DNA from: Thysanoteuthis rhombus
Lineage: Eukaryota; Mollusca; Cephalopoda; Oegopsida; Thysanoteuthidae
Length of the DNA stretch: 64,000 nucleotides
Reading direction: 5' to 3'
Assembly: GCA_963457665.1 (NCBI GenBank)
Contig: OY735213.1
Span: 50,991,785 to 51,055,784 of the forward strand
Below the pieces are notes generated by a model. That model saw only the letters and a program-made list of their open reading frames with translations. It did not search any database and was not told the DNA's origin. Positions 18,826-30,795 of the stretch are shown one piece after another; positions within the stretch are counted from its first letter, which is position 1, and each line of letters starts with the position of its first letter. The position numbers and the translations under genes were made by a program.

Positions 18826-20506
18826 AAACGATGAGAAGATAAAAGAAGATACACGACAGCAGCCATTGAGAGCATTCTCGAAAAAAAGTAGGGGCTTCAA
18901 AACTATCTGAAAACCCCTCGGTACAGGAAGAAAGCAAATAACCCATGTGCTCGACGCAAAAGGAGATCTAACAACGGTCAGGGAACGAATTGTCGCACAG
19001 GAATTTTACAAAAACCTCCATTCCACCAAATAAAGGACAGAGAAAAATGAACAGGACCCACAAGACGAGAGTAATCAATTCGAGGATTTCCCAGAATATA
19101 CTCCGCAGGAAGTGGATCAAGCAATCAAACAAAGAAAGGAAAGGCCTCAAGACCCGATAATATCACCATCGACCGACTCAAAAGAGATGGGAAAGTCGTC
19201 ACTAGGAAACTAGTAATTTTATTCCTCGAACAAATTAAAATATCAGAAGATTGGAACTATGCAATCATAATGCTGTTATATGAAAAAGGAAATTTGAAAG
19301 ACCTCAACAATTACAGGCTTATAAGCCTATCCAACTACATCTATAAACTCTATACCGGAGTGATCACCAACTGAATCACCAAAACGCTTGATAAAAACCA
19401 AATACGGAAACAAGCTGGCTTCAGAAAAAGCTACTCAACCATCGATCATCTCTGAAAAAGAAAGCAGTAGAATATAGAATGTCTCTCTCTGTAGCATTTG
19501 TTGACTTTAAAAAGCCCGTCGAATGGAAATCTTCATTGATACAATAGTACAACAAGACGTAGATCCCGTATATGTCAGAGTACTGCAACATATATACTAA
19601 CAGTGCTGTTACTTCATCAGGCTACATAAAGATTCTGAACCCTCTCAACGAGAAAAAGGGTCAAGACAAGGTGATACCAGTTCACCAAAACTCTTCACAG
19701 CCTGCCGTGAGATAATCTTCCGAAACCTAGACTGGGAACCCAAGACAATTAGGATAGCTGGTGAATACATAAGTATCCTCAGATTTGTTAACTACCTTAA
19801 TGATCTCCAAATAATGCTAGACGAACTGAATGAAGAAAGCAAGAAATTGGCCTCCACGTCAACTTCAGCAAAACGAATGTGATGAACAACAAACATATTG
19901 AGGGCAAGGACACATTGATCAAGATCAAAAATGCAGAGCTGAAGAGAGTAGACCACGACATCTACATAGGACAACCAATCTCCATGAAATCCACAAAAGA
20001 AGAAATAAAGCGAAGAATCACACTAGGATGGCAAGCTTTTGGTGGAGCAAGCTCGACTTTCAAGACCAAGAAAATCCCACTAGTCCTAAAAAGAAAGGTA
20101 TACAACCATTGCATCACCCTGATAGTCTCCTATCGAGCAGAGACATGAAGCCTAAACAAAAGACCAACCCTCAAACAGAGAACCATGCAACGTGCACATG
20201 GAGAGATAAGAAGTCGACACAGTATATTAAAGAAAAGACAAGAGTCCAAGATATGGAAACCAGTAGAAAACTCGAATGGCAATGGGCTGGGCATGTTGCA
20301 AGAATGTCAGATAACTGCTGGATATTACGACTCACAACATGGATATCCAGAGATCATATGCAAAATTTTGGCCGACAGGAAGTAAGTGTCGAGTTATACA
20401 ATTTCAGAAAATACTGGCTCTGCTATGCCTCTGATAGAAGGGGAAGGTCTATATCCAACGATGGACGCTAAAAGATTGCTGCTACTGATAATGATGATGA
20501 TGATGC
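18826..20506 (+). pseudogene. RTE-like retrotransposon, reverse transcriptase to 3' end
   Basis: Longest retrotransposon piece in the window. Plus-strand blocks in order: EKIKEDTRQQ and SRGFKTI (linker, also in the 8.7 kb copy), THVLDAKGDLTTVRERIV, QEFYKNLHS, then RT fingers DPDNITIDRLKRDGK and LFLEQIKISEDWNYA. Next come LLYEKGNLKDLNNYRLISLS and the palm approach with STIDHL, then RQGDTSSPKLF (the RQGD block). The FADD catalytic box is degraded (RFVNYLNDL). The C-terminal part follows (RRITLGWQAFGGASSTF, WQWAGHVARMSD) and the element ends with a (GAT)n tail at 20488-20506. Stops occur, for example TGA within VITNxITK and near 19455, and there are several frameshifts, so it is inactive. 5'-truncated at about 18826. 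Confidence 0.85.
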
Positions 20507-20789
20507 ACTTTTACATATTTGATTACCATACGTCATCTGGTGTTAAGATTTAATTTAGTTGTTCACATCTGGAGAGCACAGTGGCTTAATGAATACTCAG
20601 GTGCTTGATTGCCAGAGGGTTGGAAAGAGTAGGGGGTGGAAATTCTGTCTCAATTTTATATGCAAGGTGGGGTAGGGTGTAATAGGCTTGGGATAGAAAA
20701 CTGACAGAATTTAATAGGATATGAACAGAACAAAGATGTTTGAGAAAGATTTATGCAAAGGATGGGCTAAGCACATGGGAAGTAAAAAC
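20507..20789. other. Unassigned
   Basis: Nothing recognised. Confidence 0.4.
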
Positions 20790-20955
20790 GCATAGTATTG
20801 ACAGGAAGATGAAAATTCTTTTGTTTTCGCGAAAAAGAAGCACTGGAGATAAATGACTGAAATACTCCGAAGCTGTAGTTTCGAACGACAGACGGAAAAT
20901 CATTTTACATGACTATTATGGCAGGATACTCAATACAATGTAAAGTATGAACCTT
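20790..20955 (+). repeat. Family D repeat, copy 2 (module 2)
   Basis: GAAGCTGTAGTTTCGAACGA, GGAAAATCATTTTACATGAC and TATGGCAGG match 8575-8660 and 63893-63985. Confidence 0.55.
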
Positions 20956-21229
20956 TCCAAACCTGCACCTTCAGAACAGGAACCGCTCTAGTAAATAAAA
21001 ATAGCAATCTTCATTTATTCTTTAAAACCTGTCCTATGCACAACATCTTTGAAAGCTCATTATTGTTTCAAGTAAAATCCTCTTGCTGGAACTTTGTATC
21101 TTATTTCTGCGACTGTTTCCCTCTTATTTGTTGCCAAAAGTTTCCACATTGATTAAATCAATATCATTGAAGTTGTTACTATTCTGCTTTTCTTCCTTTA
21201 ATGGTTAAATCATATTGTAAAGTAGAATA
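20956..21229. other. Unassigned
   Basis: Nothing recognised. Confidence 0.4.
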
Positions 21230-21237
21230 GCTTGAAC

Positions 21238-21789
21238 CAGGGTTATTCAAGCTGCGTTCTACAGAATTCTGGAGTTCTGTGTTACCTTTCCAGGGGTTCT
21301 GCAAAACAAATTAACATTTTTGCAATAATATTTCTTCATCACATGAACATGTTTTCAAATGAATACATATATGGTGCCATACATATGCCTTCGTATTTTA
21401 TTTGTCTTGTTTGATAATCAATTGTTCATAATGTTCTTAGCACATTTTGACTCTTATCTAAATTCCAAATACTTGTTTTCAACAGTTGCATTAAAACTAA
21501 AAACATCTTTGTTATTTATTTGACACGGACGCTGTTTGGTCAGCAATTAGTCACATGCCTCTTGTTTCTCTGTGAGCTCCGTTTTTACTTTTCCATTTGA
21601 GTGTGTATTTTTTATTTGGGTTTATACATATTCGGATAACTCCATGAACAAAGCCCAAATCCAATAATTACATATATTTGTTAATGTATATATACAGAAG
21701 GGAAATTCTTTGTTTTTCTCTAATCGGTTCCTTAGGAAATTTGATGATTGAAAAGGGTTCCCCGAATAGTTAAAGCTCGATGATCGCTG
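21238..21789. mobile_element. hAT-like element, about 552 bp, non-coding
   Basis: The ends CAGGGTTATTCAAGCT and AGCTCGATGATCGCTG are inverted repeats at 11 of 16 positions, both with CAG termini. The flanking octamers GCTTGAAC and GCTGAAAC match at 6 of 8, consistent with an aged hAT-type duplication. The interior (CCAGGGGTTCTGCAAAACA) resembles common hAT repeat text. No transposase is seen. Confidence 0.45.
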
Positions 21790-21879
21790 GCTGAAACCAT
21801 AAGGATATAAGAACAAGTTCGTTTTATTGAATTTACTTTCGTAAATAAAATTACTACTCCAGGTATTTCACTCTTATTG

Positions 21880-22306
21880 GAAACCGTCAACCAAGACTGT
21901 CAATATAGCGGAGGCCCCGTGATAGAACGCATTATATCCATATTTTATGAAATGAGAAGAAAGGTAAAATGTTAATCCTGCATAATGCATTTTTTCAACA
22001 AAATGCAATTTTCTTTCGATTCATACGAGGGCTTAAAACGTCTTTTGTGGGAGAGGCAAGCCAAATATCGATAGATTGCACTCTAGAGAAGTAACTAGGG
22101 GTAACTCATTTTTTTTTTCAAATTTGCCATGAAGCCCTTCATAGGTTTCTTCAGTTCTCATATTGGTCTGGCTGGCTGGCCGGCTGGCTGGCTATCAATG
22201 TATTTATCACGTGTATAGACCGTACCAATGGAGTTAGAGAGCTGAAAAGATTATTTATCATGTCTAGAAAAATGTCTTTGTGACTAACTGAACCTGTTTA
22301 TCCTCT
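21880..22306 (+). mobile_element. Family A repeat, copy 4 (internal deletion)
   Basis: Starts GGAAACCGTCAACCAAGACT, has GGTCTGGCTGGCTGGC (22166-22190) and GAGTTAGAGAGCTGAAAAG, then jumps to GTGACTAACTGAACCTGTTT. Most of the 3' half is deleted. Unrelated-looking sequence lies between the first block and the GGCT block. Confidence 0.7.
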
Positions 22307-22595
22307 CAGTTTTACACCAGGTGTATATTCAGATATGTGGATAAAAAATGCCTGTATGTAGATGACGTAACTGGGTGTATTCAGCAAACCACGCAATAAC
22401 AAACTGCGCTATATCGAGGGAACCCTATATTTAGCTCCGTTTTAGCTCCTAAACTAGAATGCACTTCTGCCAACGCCATACACTAATTGATAGCTGAATG
22501 AAAATCGGTTTATATATAGCTATAGAACAAGGGAGGTAAGTATAAGTTTCGAATTTTCAATTTTCGGACTATTGTTTTAATGTATGAAAAATATC
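22307..22595. other. Unassigned
   Basis: Nothing recognised. Confidence 0.4.
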
Positions 22596-22900
22596 TCTCA
22601 AACGAAAAAGATCCCCGGATCCGTCCTCAAATTTAATTATGTTTTTTAACCTATGGCTAAATATCCCCCACGTATCACTGGGACTCATTGATAACTTTTG
22701 GAGATGTTGTGTGGACAAAAATGAGAGAATACTTCATCATATGAACGAAATTTGAGGAAATATTTCTCAATCAGAAGAATTTCGTGGATGAACCCCCAAA
22801 TTTAAACCATCTTTTCTTATCCCATGGTCTACCGTTCCAAAAGATTAGTTGACTTTTGGAAAAATTGTGTGGAAAAACAGAGAGACATAAGTGAATATAT
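22596..22900 (+). repeat. Family E repeat, two tandem copies
   Basis: Unit 1 (22602-22735) and unit 2 (22775-22885) share GGATCCGTCCTCAAATTTAA / GGATGAACCCCCAAATTTAA and a 3' part TTTTGGAGATGTTGTGTGGA / TTTTGGAAAAATTGTGTGGA. Relatives: 41270-41385 and 58165-58400 (GGATCCGCCCCTAAATTTAA). Non-coding. Confidence 0.6.
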
Positions 22901-22948
22901 ATATTTTTTCTAGACCTGTTTATGTCGGGAAATGTAGAAGAAATCGAA

Positions 22949-23270
22949 TAGAAACCATCAATGTCATTTGGCAGCATGCTGAGTCAGGGTGATCAATTGA
23001 AAATAGAAAAGGAGGTATTAATGATTTATTTCTATCGCTTTTTGTTTGAACCCAAAAAAGTTCGAACCTAAGAAAATCAAAAATTCTCTTAAAAAGCGTA
23101 ATCGCTGCTGGACAAAAACTGAGACAAAGTCAGCAAAAAATTCACATTGTAAATTCACCCCCACCCCCAATAAAGATTTATTCAAGGGAACAATTTTCGA
23201 AAAAACAAAACAAAGAAAAACGCTCTTCGCAGACGAAGTAAGGATTAGATGTTTAAATTTTCATACGTAG
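22949..23270 (-). mobile_element. Family A repeat, copy 5 (reverse)
   Basis: GAAACCATCAATGTCATTTG, GCAGCATGCTGAGTCAGGGT and GATCAATTGAAAATAGAAAA are the reverse complement of the family A 3' half. It ends near the block for CAATGTAAATT. Confidence 0.7.
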
Positions 23271-23359
23271 CCAGCTAATAAAACCAGCTTAAAAACTGAT
23301 GGAATCTAATCTTGTCTGAATTTTATTTGACAAAGTGTATTAATCATTGTGTGTGATGA

Positions 23360-23495
23360 GTTCGGACTATTTTCCTCGTCTATGTGTTCATTTATTCACA
23401 ACATTTCGGCCGTGTAACACCCGACGAAAGCCGGAGGGCACACAACTGAAACTTTGAAAATGAATGAAAACATAGACGAGGAAAATAGTCCGAAC
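23360..23495. ncRNA. Palindrome with degenerate hammerhead-like core
   Basis: Arms 23360-23415 and 23440-23495 are inverted repeats; the outer 26 bases (GTTCGGACTATTTTCCTCGT and on) are perfect. Between them CCGACGAAAGCCGG and GAAAC (23448-23452) have the order of a hammerhead core with U-to-C in CUGACGA. The minus-strand arm reads CGGCCGAAATGTTGTG, the 3' part of such a motif. Probably a Penelope-like element end. Confidence 0.45.
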
Positions 23496-24599
23496 ACATT
23501 ATACATAGTAAAGAAATATATCTTGGCGGTTTTGGAGGACAGTTCCTAACAAGTCGAGTTATTAATCAAGAAGAAAATATCTTGAGTTCCCATATCAAAT
23601 TCAAGCCAACCATCCTGTACACTTGAATGAATACAATTAGTATTGAATTTCTCACTTCTGCTTTCATCCTGATAATTAGAAAAGTGTCCATTTAAGAATA
23701 TTTCATCTCGTTCATAGTCTACCATTGTTGTATCTAATAAAATTACATTCAATGTGTTTACTATGTATTGATGTCTTATTTAATTAATACACTATCGATT
23801 ATGTAGGTAACGCCCTGTCATCCCTCAAAGAAATAATGGATTAGTCTATCGTCGTGATGAAGAAAGGGCGGTAGGAGAGGATGGTTAGAAAGACAATGGA
23901 AGCAAATAATGAGACATCCCAAATATTCATGAAAAAAATGGAACATTTAATGGAAAATGGAATATTTATGATATCACCAGTGAACATTTTGTTTTGACCA
24001 TACTTTGGGGGGACGTTGTTTTTTTTGTGTGTGTGTTTTTTTTTCACCTGGAATCATACTCAGATAACCCTTTCTCAATTTTTTTTTTCATCTTACCTTA
24101 TATTCTGAAAATAACTCTTTTTGAATTTCATTGGTAAGTGTCTTCATATTCTATTCACACCTTTTTTAAAAAAAGTTTCACTTTAAAGTGAGGGGATATT
24201 GGTGGGAGATGTGGCTCTGGATTGCTTGGATTAAAATCAAATTCAATTAAAATTGATTGGATTGCTATGTAAGTAATGAAAAATAAATAGAGAAATAAAT
24301 AGAAAAATGAATGCAGTTGGATTCTGTGGACATAGATTTGAGATAGGGGTAACCTGAGTCAAAGTATATTTTTTATAATATATATAGTATGAAAAATACG
24401 CATATGCATTTGTTTCTATGTGTATCACTTTTTATCATTCTTCTGATTTCCATCAAATTTTAATCAAGACCCGTTTCCCCAAAAGAGCCTGTAACATGTC
24501 ACTGCAATTAATATGGGTGACAATTTTTCTTTGCATCAGAAAATTTCCTCCTACAGGTTATTTGTTCGATGTAACATAGTTCACTGCTTAAATGCGTCG
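23496..24599. other. Unassigned AT-rich DNA
   Basis: Short open frames on the minus strand (for example 23546-23752, 68 codons) have no family motif. No shared repeat seen. Confidence 0.4.
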
Positions 24600-24619
24600 T
24601 TAATATTTGAGTAAAAGTT

Positions 24620-25135
24620 ATTATTCGAAAGGAGAACCTTCAAAATCGACCCGTTTTTGCCAACTATAAGCAAGTTCATTCACTCTGATACCAAGGAAGT
24701 CTTCGGGAGGCGTTTTGAACAGCTATTTGGTTGTCTAGGACCTTGCCCTGTAGGTAGGTGTATAAATGCTTGGGAAAGTGATAGATGATCAGTGGCAGTG
24801 AGTGAGCCGGGTGTGGTAGAGTTTCGTAGCCTTGTTCATTCAATTTCTTTCGTGTGACATGTTGAGCGTTTTTGTGTTTCCAATTTGATGGTCAATGTTT
24901 AGTTCCTCTGCTATACCTCGAATGGTTTTACGTGGGTTCGTGTCAATAATGGCCCTCAATTGGATGTGGTCAATCACAGAAGGACGTCCACGTATTCAAG
25001 GCCCTCGATCAGCTTCAAAATTTTGGGGACCAATCTTAAGCGTTCGTTGATGGTCCCCTGGCCAAGTACTTTGATACTATAACCAGTTTCCGCTGCAAAC
25101 TCATACAACACAATATTTTTCATCCATCATCCCTT
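24620..25135 (-). pseudogene. Mariner transposase remnant
   Basis: Minus strand, from 25135: MKNIVLYEFAAETGYSIK (an N-terminal helix-turn-helix block), GRPSVIDHIQLRAIIDTN, NPRKTIRGIAEELNIDHQ, then a degraded middle. Near 24640 it ends LAYSWQKRVDFEGSPFE followed by two stops, which matches the mariner C-terminus (WQKCVD-G--F). The catalytic middle is largely missing and the frame shifts at least twice. No clear terminal inverted repeats. A deletion derivative of the mariner branch of Tc1/mariner. Confidence 0.7.
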
Positions 25136-25149
25136 TGCAAATGAAATGA

Positions 25150-25700
<551 letters not shown>

Positions 25701-25755
25701 TACTGCATCTATAAATCTTCAGCTGATTAAGCGAGTCCTGATTTATCAAAAGTAA

Positions 25756-25952
25756 ATGTCCAGCGGATGTCTGATATCTTTGCAATATGGCCTGCCAATT
25801 GCAATTTAAGTTTGCTAATGGCTTTTAGGCTATCTCTGCCGCCTGCTTTTTGTTTTTTTTTCTCCAATATATTGTGCTATTTTCTAATCTTCCCGTGTGA
25901 TGTTCAGCACGATTTCTCCTATGCACGTTGCATGGTTTTTAGTTTGAGAGCT
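25756..25952 (-). pseudogene. RTE-like C-terminal fragment
   Basis: ATGTCCAGCGGATGTCTGAT, CAATATGGCCTGCCAATTGC and TGCATGGTTTTTAGTTTGAG are antisense to the C-terminal region seen at 37978. No 3' tail; truncated at both ends. Confidence 0.65.
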
Positions 25953-26935
25953 AAATAATGAAAATTTATGTCAAATTGTGTCTGTTTCAGTAGTGGAAAT
26001 GACAATGGAGATAAACAGAGTACGGCATATATCTACTTCTCAATATTTTTCCAGGTTTTTTTTGTTTGTTTGTATGTCTCAATAAAGCCCTGAAATTGGC
26101 TGCATCAAAATAAATTACCCCGAGCGGCTTACTGTGCCCAGCTGCACGGGTTTACCTCGCCCATCCCTGATGGACCCCCCCTCCTTTGATCCTTAAGCAT
26201 AAATCCTAGATACAGCCTGACCGTATACCTAGTACTTAAAACCCATTTCTATCGCTTGTTTGTCCAGAAAATAACAAGAATTATTGTTATGCTTCAGGTC
26301 GTTCGTCATTATTCACCCCTCCCGTTTTCACACGGATTTATTTTGATTCAAGTTATTAAATTTAAGAGATTTTCAAGGTCGAGCGGGAGAGAATGTGCAT
26401 TGAATCTGAGCAAACGTTAAAATAATTTATTTAAGCAAATTGAAGTCTTGCTTCGAATATTTTGTTTACGTATAATTTTCTTACATTAGGAAAAAATCGA
26501 GGATTTCATAAAACTAACCGTAAAATGGGAGCATTTTTTTATTTTGGTTTTTCTTTGGTGTTTTCCATTCGCAATTTCTTCTCGGGGCAGGAGCTCCTAT
26601 GTAAAAATATAAAATCAGACCCAGGGTTATTTTTGCCATTAAGATCAAATCATGGACTCTGATAGGAGCAGGAGGCAGCCGGTGCATGGCAATGGGAACT
26701 AGAGACCCAAGGGGGCCGGGGGAATATAGCATGGGGTACTAAAAAGATTATAGCGGATGAAAATGGGATGACAGAAGAACAAGGTTGTTTGTGTAGAGTG
26801 TGTGGGGGGGGGCGAAAACTTGGAACTACTTTCTAAAATTCCTTTCGGAGGCCTTGGATCAAATATTTTAAGCATACATAACATGAAAGGTAATTTAGTC
26901 AACCGATGGTTACTAATTGCTTAGAAATAAGTTCG
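25953..26935. other. Unassigned
   Basis: No coding family. 26740-26770 (TATAGCGGATGAAAATGGGA) faintly resembles 59690-59715, too short to define a repeat. Confidence 0.35.
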
Positions 26936-27226
<291 letters not shown>

Positions 27227-27239
27227 TATGAAGACTACC

Positions 27240-28230
27240 ACTCTCCAAGGTGTATACCCTGTATACGTCAAAGTACTGCAACATATATACAATCACAGCA
27301 ACCCCTATCAGGCTACATAAAGACTCTGAACCCTTCTGGTTCCGAAAAGAAAAAAGACAGTGATACCAGCTCTCCCAAATTCTTCACAGCCTGCCTCAAG
27401 ATGATCTGCTATAACCTGCACTGGGAGAATAGAGGAATCAAAATAGACGGCGAATATTTGAGCAACCCCAAATTTGATTCGTCCTTTTCGCAGAGAACCT
27501 CCAAATAATGCTAAATGAACTAAATGAAGAAAGCAAAAGAGTTGACCTACACATGTACTTCAGTAAATCAAAAGTCATGTGCAACAATCATATCGAGAAT
27601 AAAGACATAACTGTCAAAATCGAAGATGCAAAACTGGGAAAAGTAGACCAATTCATCTACCAAGGACAACGAATCTCTATGAAACCCACAAAAGAAGAAG
27701 AAACCAAGCGAAGAATCACTCTAGGATGGCAAGCCTTCGGCAGAGCAAGCTCAACCTTCAAAAACAAGACGATCCCAATAAACCTAAAAAGAAGAGTATA
27801 CAACCAATGCATCCTCCTAATAATCACTTATGGAGCTGAAACATGGAACTTAACCAAGAGACAGACCTGCAAACTGAAAGGGGTGCAACAATTCATGAGA
27901 TAATCATGCTCAACCTCACATGGAGAGATCACAAGACACAATATATCAGGAAGAAAACGGGGGTCTGAGACATCACAGAATCTATTAGGAAACTCAAATG
28001 GCAATGGGCTGGTCATGTTGTAAGAGTGTAACACAACCGATGGACATCATGAATCACAACATGGATCCCCAGAGACCATATGCGAAACCAAGGCCGACAA
28101 AATACAAGATGAAGAGATTAATTAGACAAATTCATAAAATAATGGCTCCCCGACGCCCATGACAGAGAAATGTGGCGGATCCTGGGGAAGGTTTATGTCC
28201 AACAACGACTGTTAAATGACTGGTGATGAG
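27240..28230 (+). pseudogene. RTE-like retrotransposon, RT palm edge to 3' end
   Basis: Plus strand from VYVKVLQHIY (27.26 kb). The RQGD block is damaged. The best open frame (27508-27903) reads MLNELNEESKRVDLHM, then ENKDITVKIEDAKLGKVDQF, RRITLGWQAFGRASSTF, RRVYNQCILLIITYGAETWN. It then degenerates through the HVVRV block to a 3' end at GTCCAACAACGACTGTTAAA and GGTGATGAG. The FADD box is deleted (KFDSSFSQ). This is the copy closest to the inferred consensus in its C-terminal half. Confidence 0.8.
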
Positions 28231-28249
28231 ACCCCTTCTGATATATATT

Positions 28250-28705
28250 TTTTTTGGGGGGAGGGGACTTCTGTGGGCCTCATTCTGATGCGTTTATTCG
28301 TTTGTGCGTTCCAGCGCCCCTGGCCATATCGCTTTGACTTAAAATATCATCAGTATTCCACTAGTCGTTTTCTAAATTTTTTTTTTTTTTTAATATTTTG
28401 ACTTTTTGGAGCTTTATTTTAGCGGGTGCATTATCAACATCTAGATTCTGGAGAATCTAGATGTTCTTAGATGTTTATTTTTTATGTTAGATGTTTCCTA
28501 GTGGAAATTACATTCAAATTCTTCAGAATTTAGATGTTTCTAGACTTTATTTTTACTTGAGTTTTGATGTTTTCCATTGAAAACAACCAGTGGTGTCATA
28601 AATATAATTTATTGTGATGATATTTGTTCTTCGAATTTTTTCATGAGTTTTCATGAATTTTGATGCCACGGTTGTTCAATTATTGACTGTGATGGCGAGT
28701 TTTGA
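28250..28705 (+). mobile_element. Family B repeat, copy 5
   Basis: Lacks the first 60 or so bases (begins near TTCCAGCGCCCCTGGCC) but has the palindrome CATCTAGATTCT-GG-AGAATCTAGATG (28439-28464), partly repeated just after. Ends CCACGGTTGTTCAATTATTG. Confidence 0.75.
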
Positions 28706-28824
28706 TTTGTATTCAATAAACTTTGTTTTCTGTTCTGAGTTTGTTTTCTTTTCTGTATTTGGCTATGGCATCACTGCCTCAACGTCAAGGCCATTTCTTT
28801 TCGTAGTTTCATAACTATTTGTTG

Positions 28825-29017
28825 GAATCCATCAAACAACACTGTCAACATAGGCTTTCGAGCAAAGGGTCACAGGGGACAAATTTTCCCTCAAATTCAG
28901 GTAAATCAGTGTATTTCGGGCAACCCATGCTCTTTGCACCCTCCTTAACCAAAGATTTCCCTTACGGTCATGTTTGCCAATATAGGTTTTTTTCAGTTTT
29001 CAAGTGATTCTGCCTGG

Positions 29018-29065
<48 letters not shown>

Positions 29066-29066
29066 G

Positions 29067-29108
<42 letters not shown>

Positions 29109-29114
29109 AAGATG

Positions 29115-29149
<35 letters not shown>

Positions 29150-29466
29150 TGCGTAAACATTTACTCCTTATTTTGTCACGAAAAAGTTGGAAAATTCAAT
29201 TCCCTCAGATAAGTTTTTTAATGGGGAGTTTAATTTATAATTTAAGTTTATGCTAAACTGGTCTCTAAGTTTTTGTCCAACAACATTCGCGCTTGTTTAT
29301 TCTTTTAAATACGGACTTTTCAGCGATCACTACCCAACAAAGGGCGAGAGAAGCAACTTATTCATTGACCAGCCCTTTTTATAATTATTTTCATATGATG
29401 ACACCATACAGCCAAAAGAGGTTGGTCATGTGACGGTTTCTTTTTGGTGACTAACCAGACCTGTTT
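28825..29466 (+). mobile_element. Family A repeat, copy 6 (with microsatellites)
   Basis: Starts GAATCCATCAAACAACACTG. A (TC)n-(TA)n-(GA)n-(TG)n cluster (29020-29149) sits at the GGCT/TATGTATG position. Then CGTAAACATTTACTCCTTAT, CACTACCCAACAAAGGGCGA, GAGGTTGGTCATGTGACGG and GTGACTAACCAGACCTGTTT. The most complete copy. Confidence 0.85.
29020..29149. repeat. (TC)n-(TA)n-(GA)n-(TG)n cluster
   Basis: Four short dinucleotide blocks inside family A copy 6; the TC and GA parts are mutually complementary and can form a hairpin around the TA part. Confidence 0.95.
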
Positions 29467-29689
29467 TATTTTTTGTTATCCCTTGTATTCTTAGCAATAT
29501 TCATTGACCTTTAATAAAATACACACTTGTGAGTTTGGCTCGGAAGAAGGGCAACAGAGTAACATGTGACAAGGTTGAGATTTCAACGAACTCTTGAAGT
29601 ATTCAAACTCCCTGTTAACGCAGGTAGCTTACTGACTTTTTCTACTTTACACAGTCATTATCATTGAAGATTAACTAGCCCGTTCGAAA

Positions 29690-29868
29690 GAGTTTCTATA
29701 GTTGTGACCGTTCTTTCAAACGGTGGGGACGTTGACACCACGCAAAACCAAGACATCCATTGAAGCGTTTTTCACGCTCGTACTGAGAATCGAATCCTTG
29801 ACCTTCTAGGTGTGATGCCAACGTTTCAACCATTACACTATCTGAATAGCTGGCTAGTTGACGCCAAA
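29690..29868 (-). mobile_element. tRNA-derived SINE S4
   Basis: Minus strand: A-box-like TAGTGTAATGGTTGAAACG and B-box-like GGATTCGATTCTC are spaced as in a tRNA, with AAGGTCAAGGATTCGATTCT forming a T-arm-like segment. A non-tRNA body follows to 29690. The acceptor stem does not pair, so a SINE or tRNA pseudogene is favoured over a gene. Confidence 0.5.
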
Positions 29869-29879
29869 TCTATCACCAA

Positions 29880-30350
29880 AATAGCCAAATTTGATCTAGG
29901 AGAAAAAAAATTTTTTTCAAACCTAGATAAAATATACTAAACTTTTAAGGGCTGAGTCTGATGCTTCTAAAATATTTTATTTCTACGGACATGGCAGCAT
30001 AAATGTCCGAGGTTTATGAACCTAGTGGGTCAGGCTCGTTTACCATGCCCGCCACTTGAAGAAATAAATAACTGAATACAGTCTCAATAAAGAATTTTTC
30101 CTCAGACATATCGATTTCTTTTTTAAATTATCATCCAAAGAGAAGAAAAGAAAGATAATACAACAAAAATGGCCGCTATAAAAAAAATGTCTTCAAATGA
30201 TTTGGTGTCCTTTTTATTTTTCATCTTTTTTTTTTTCAATATTTTAGACAAATCAAACATTAATGAGGCGAATTGCTGATATTCGTCGACTGTGTCACAT
30301 CGAAAAATAACATTTTATCAACGTACAGGGGGTTTCATAAAGGGCTCAAC
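29880..30350. other. Mostly unassigned; hAT-like trace near 30050
   Basis: GCCCGCCACTTGAAGAA (30049) resembles 56995 (GCGCGTCACTTGAAGAG), next to a CAGTGGCGTA-type end there. Otherwise nothing recognised. Confidence 0.3.
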
Positions 30351-30795
30351 CAGTGGCGTATGGTACTATGTGTCTTGGGTGTGATCTCTGCTATGGATGC
30401 ACAAACACATAAACATATCTTAGTGTCAATAAAAAGCTATGGACAGTTGGATCTTTTTTGTCACAATGTAGGGAAGGTGGTCCTGATTGTAGAAATAAGA
30501 GAATTTATGAAAATATAATTTGGATTAGACACTATAATCAGAGGATAATAGTGTCCAGTCAAAGTTTTGTTTCCATTTCTATAATTCTCTTATTTCTTTG
30601 TATTTGTTTGCTGTTTGTAACATCGAATGTGTGAGAGTGTGAAATTTTACAATTTAGAATCGGGACAACCTCCCCTACATAGTACCAAAAAATCTTTTAC
30701 TGTTCGTTGATTTTTACAGATACTAAAATATTTCTGCGCTTTTGTACATCTGTAACAGAGAGCACTCCCAAGATACAAAGTACCACTTGTCACAG
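30351..30795. mobile_element. Foldback element FB1, about 445 bp
   Basis: The sequence from 30351 (CAGTGGCGTATGGTACTATG) and the reverse complement of the sequence ending at 30795 (CTGTGACAAGTGGTACTTTG) match along about 150 bases: TCTTGGGTGTGATCTCTG / TCTTGGGAGTGCTCTCTG, and GTAGGGAAGGTGGTCC / GTAGGGGAGGTTGTCC. Inside, GAAATAAGAGAATTTAT and ATAATTCTCTTATTTC pair, and GACACTAT and ATAGTGTC close the centre. The right arm has about 50 extra bases. The CAGTGGCGTA start is hAT-like. No clear target duplication. Confidence 0.7.
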
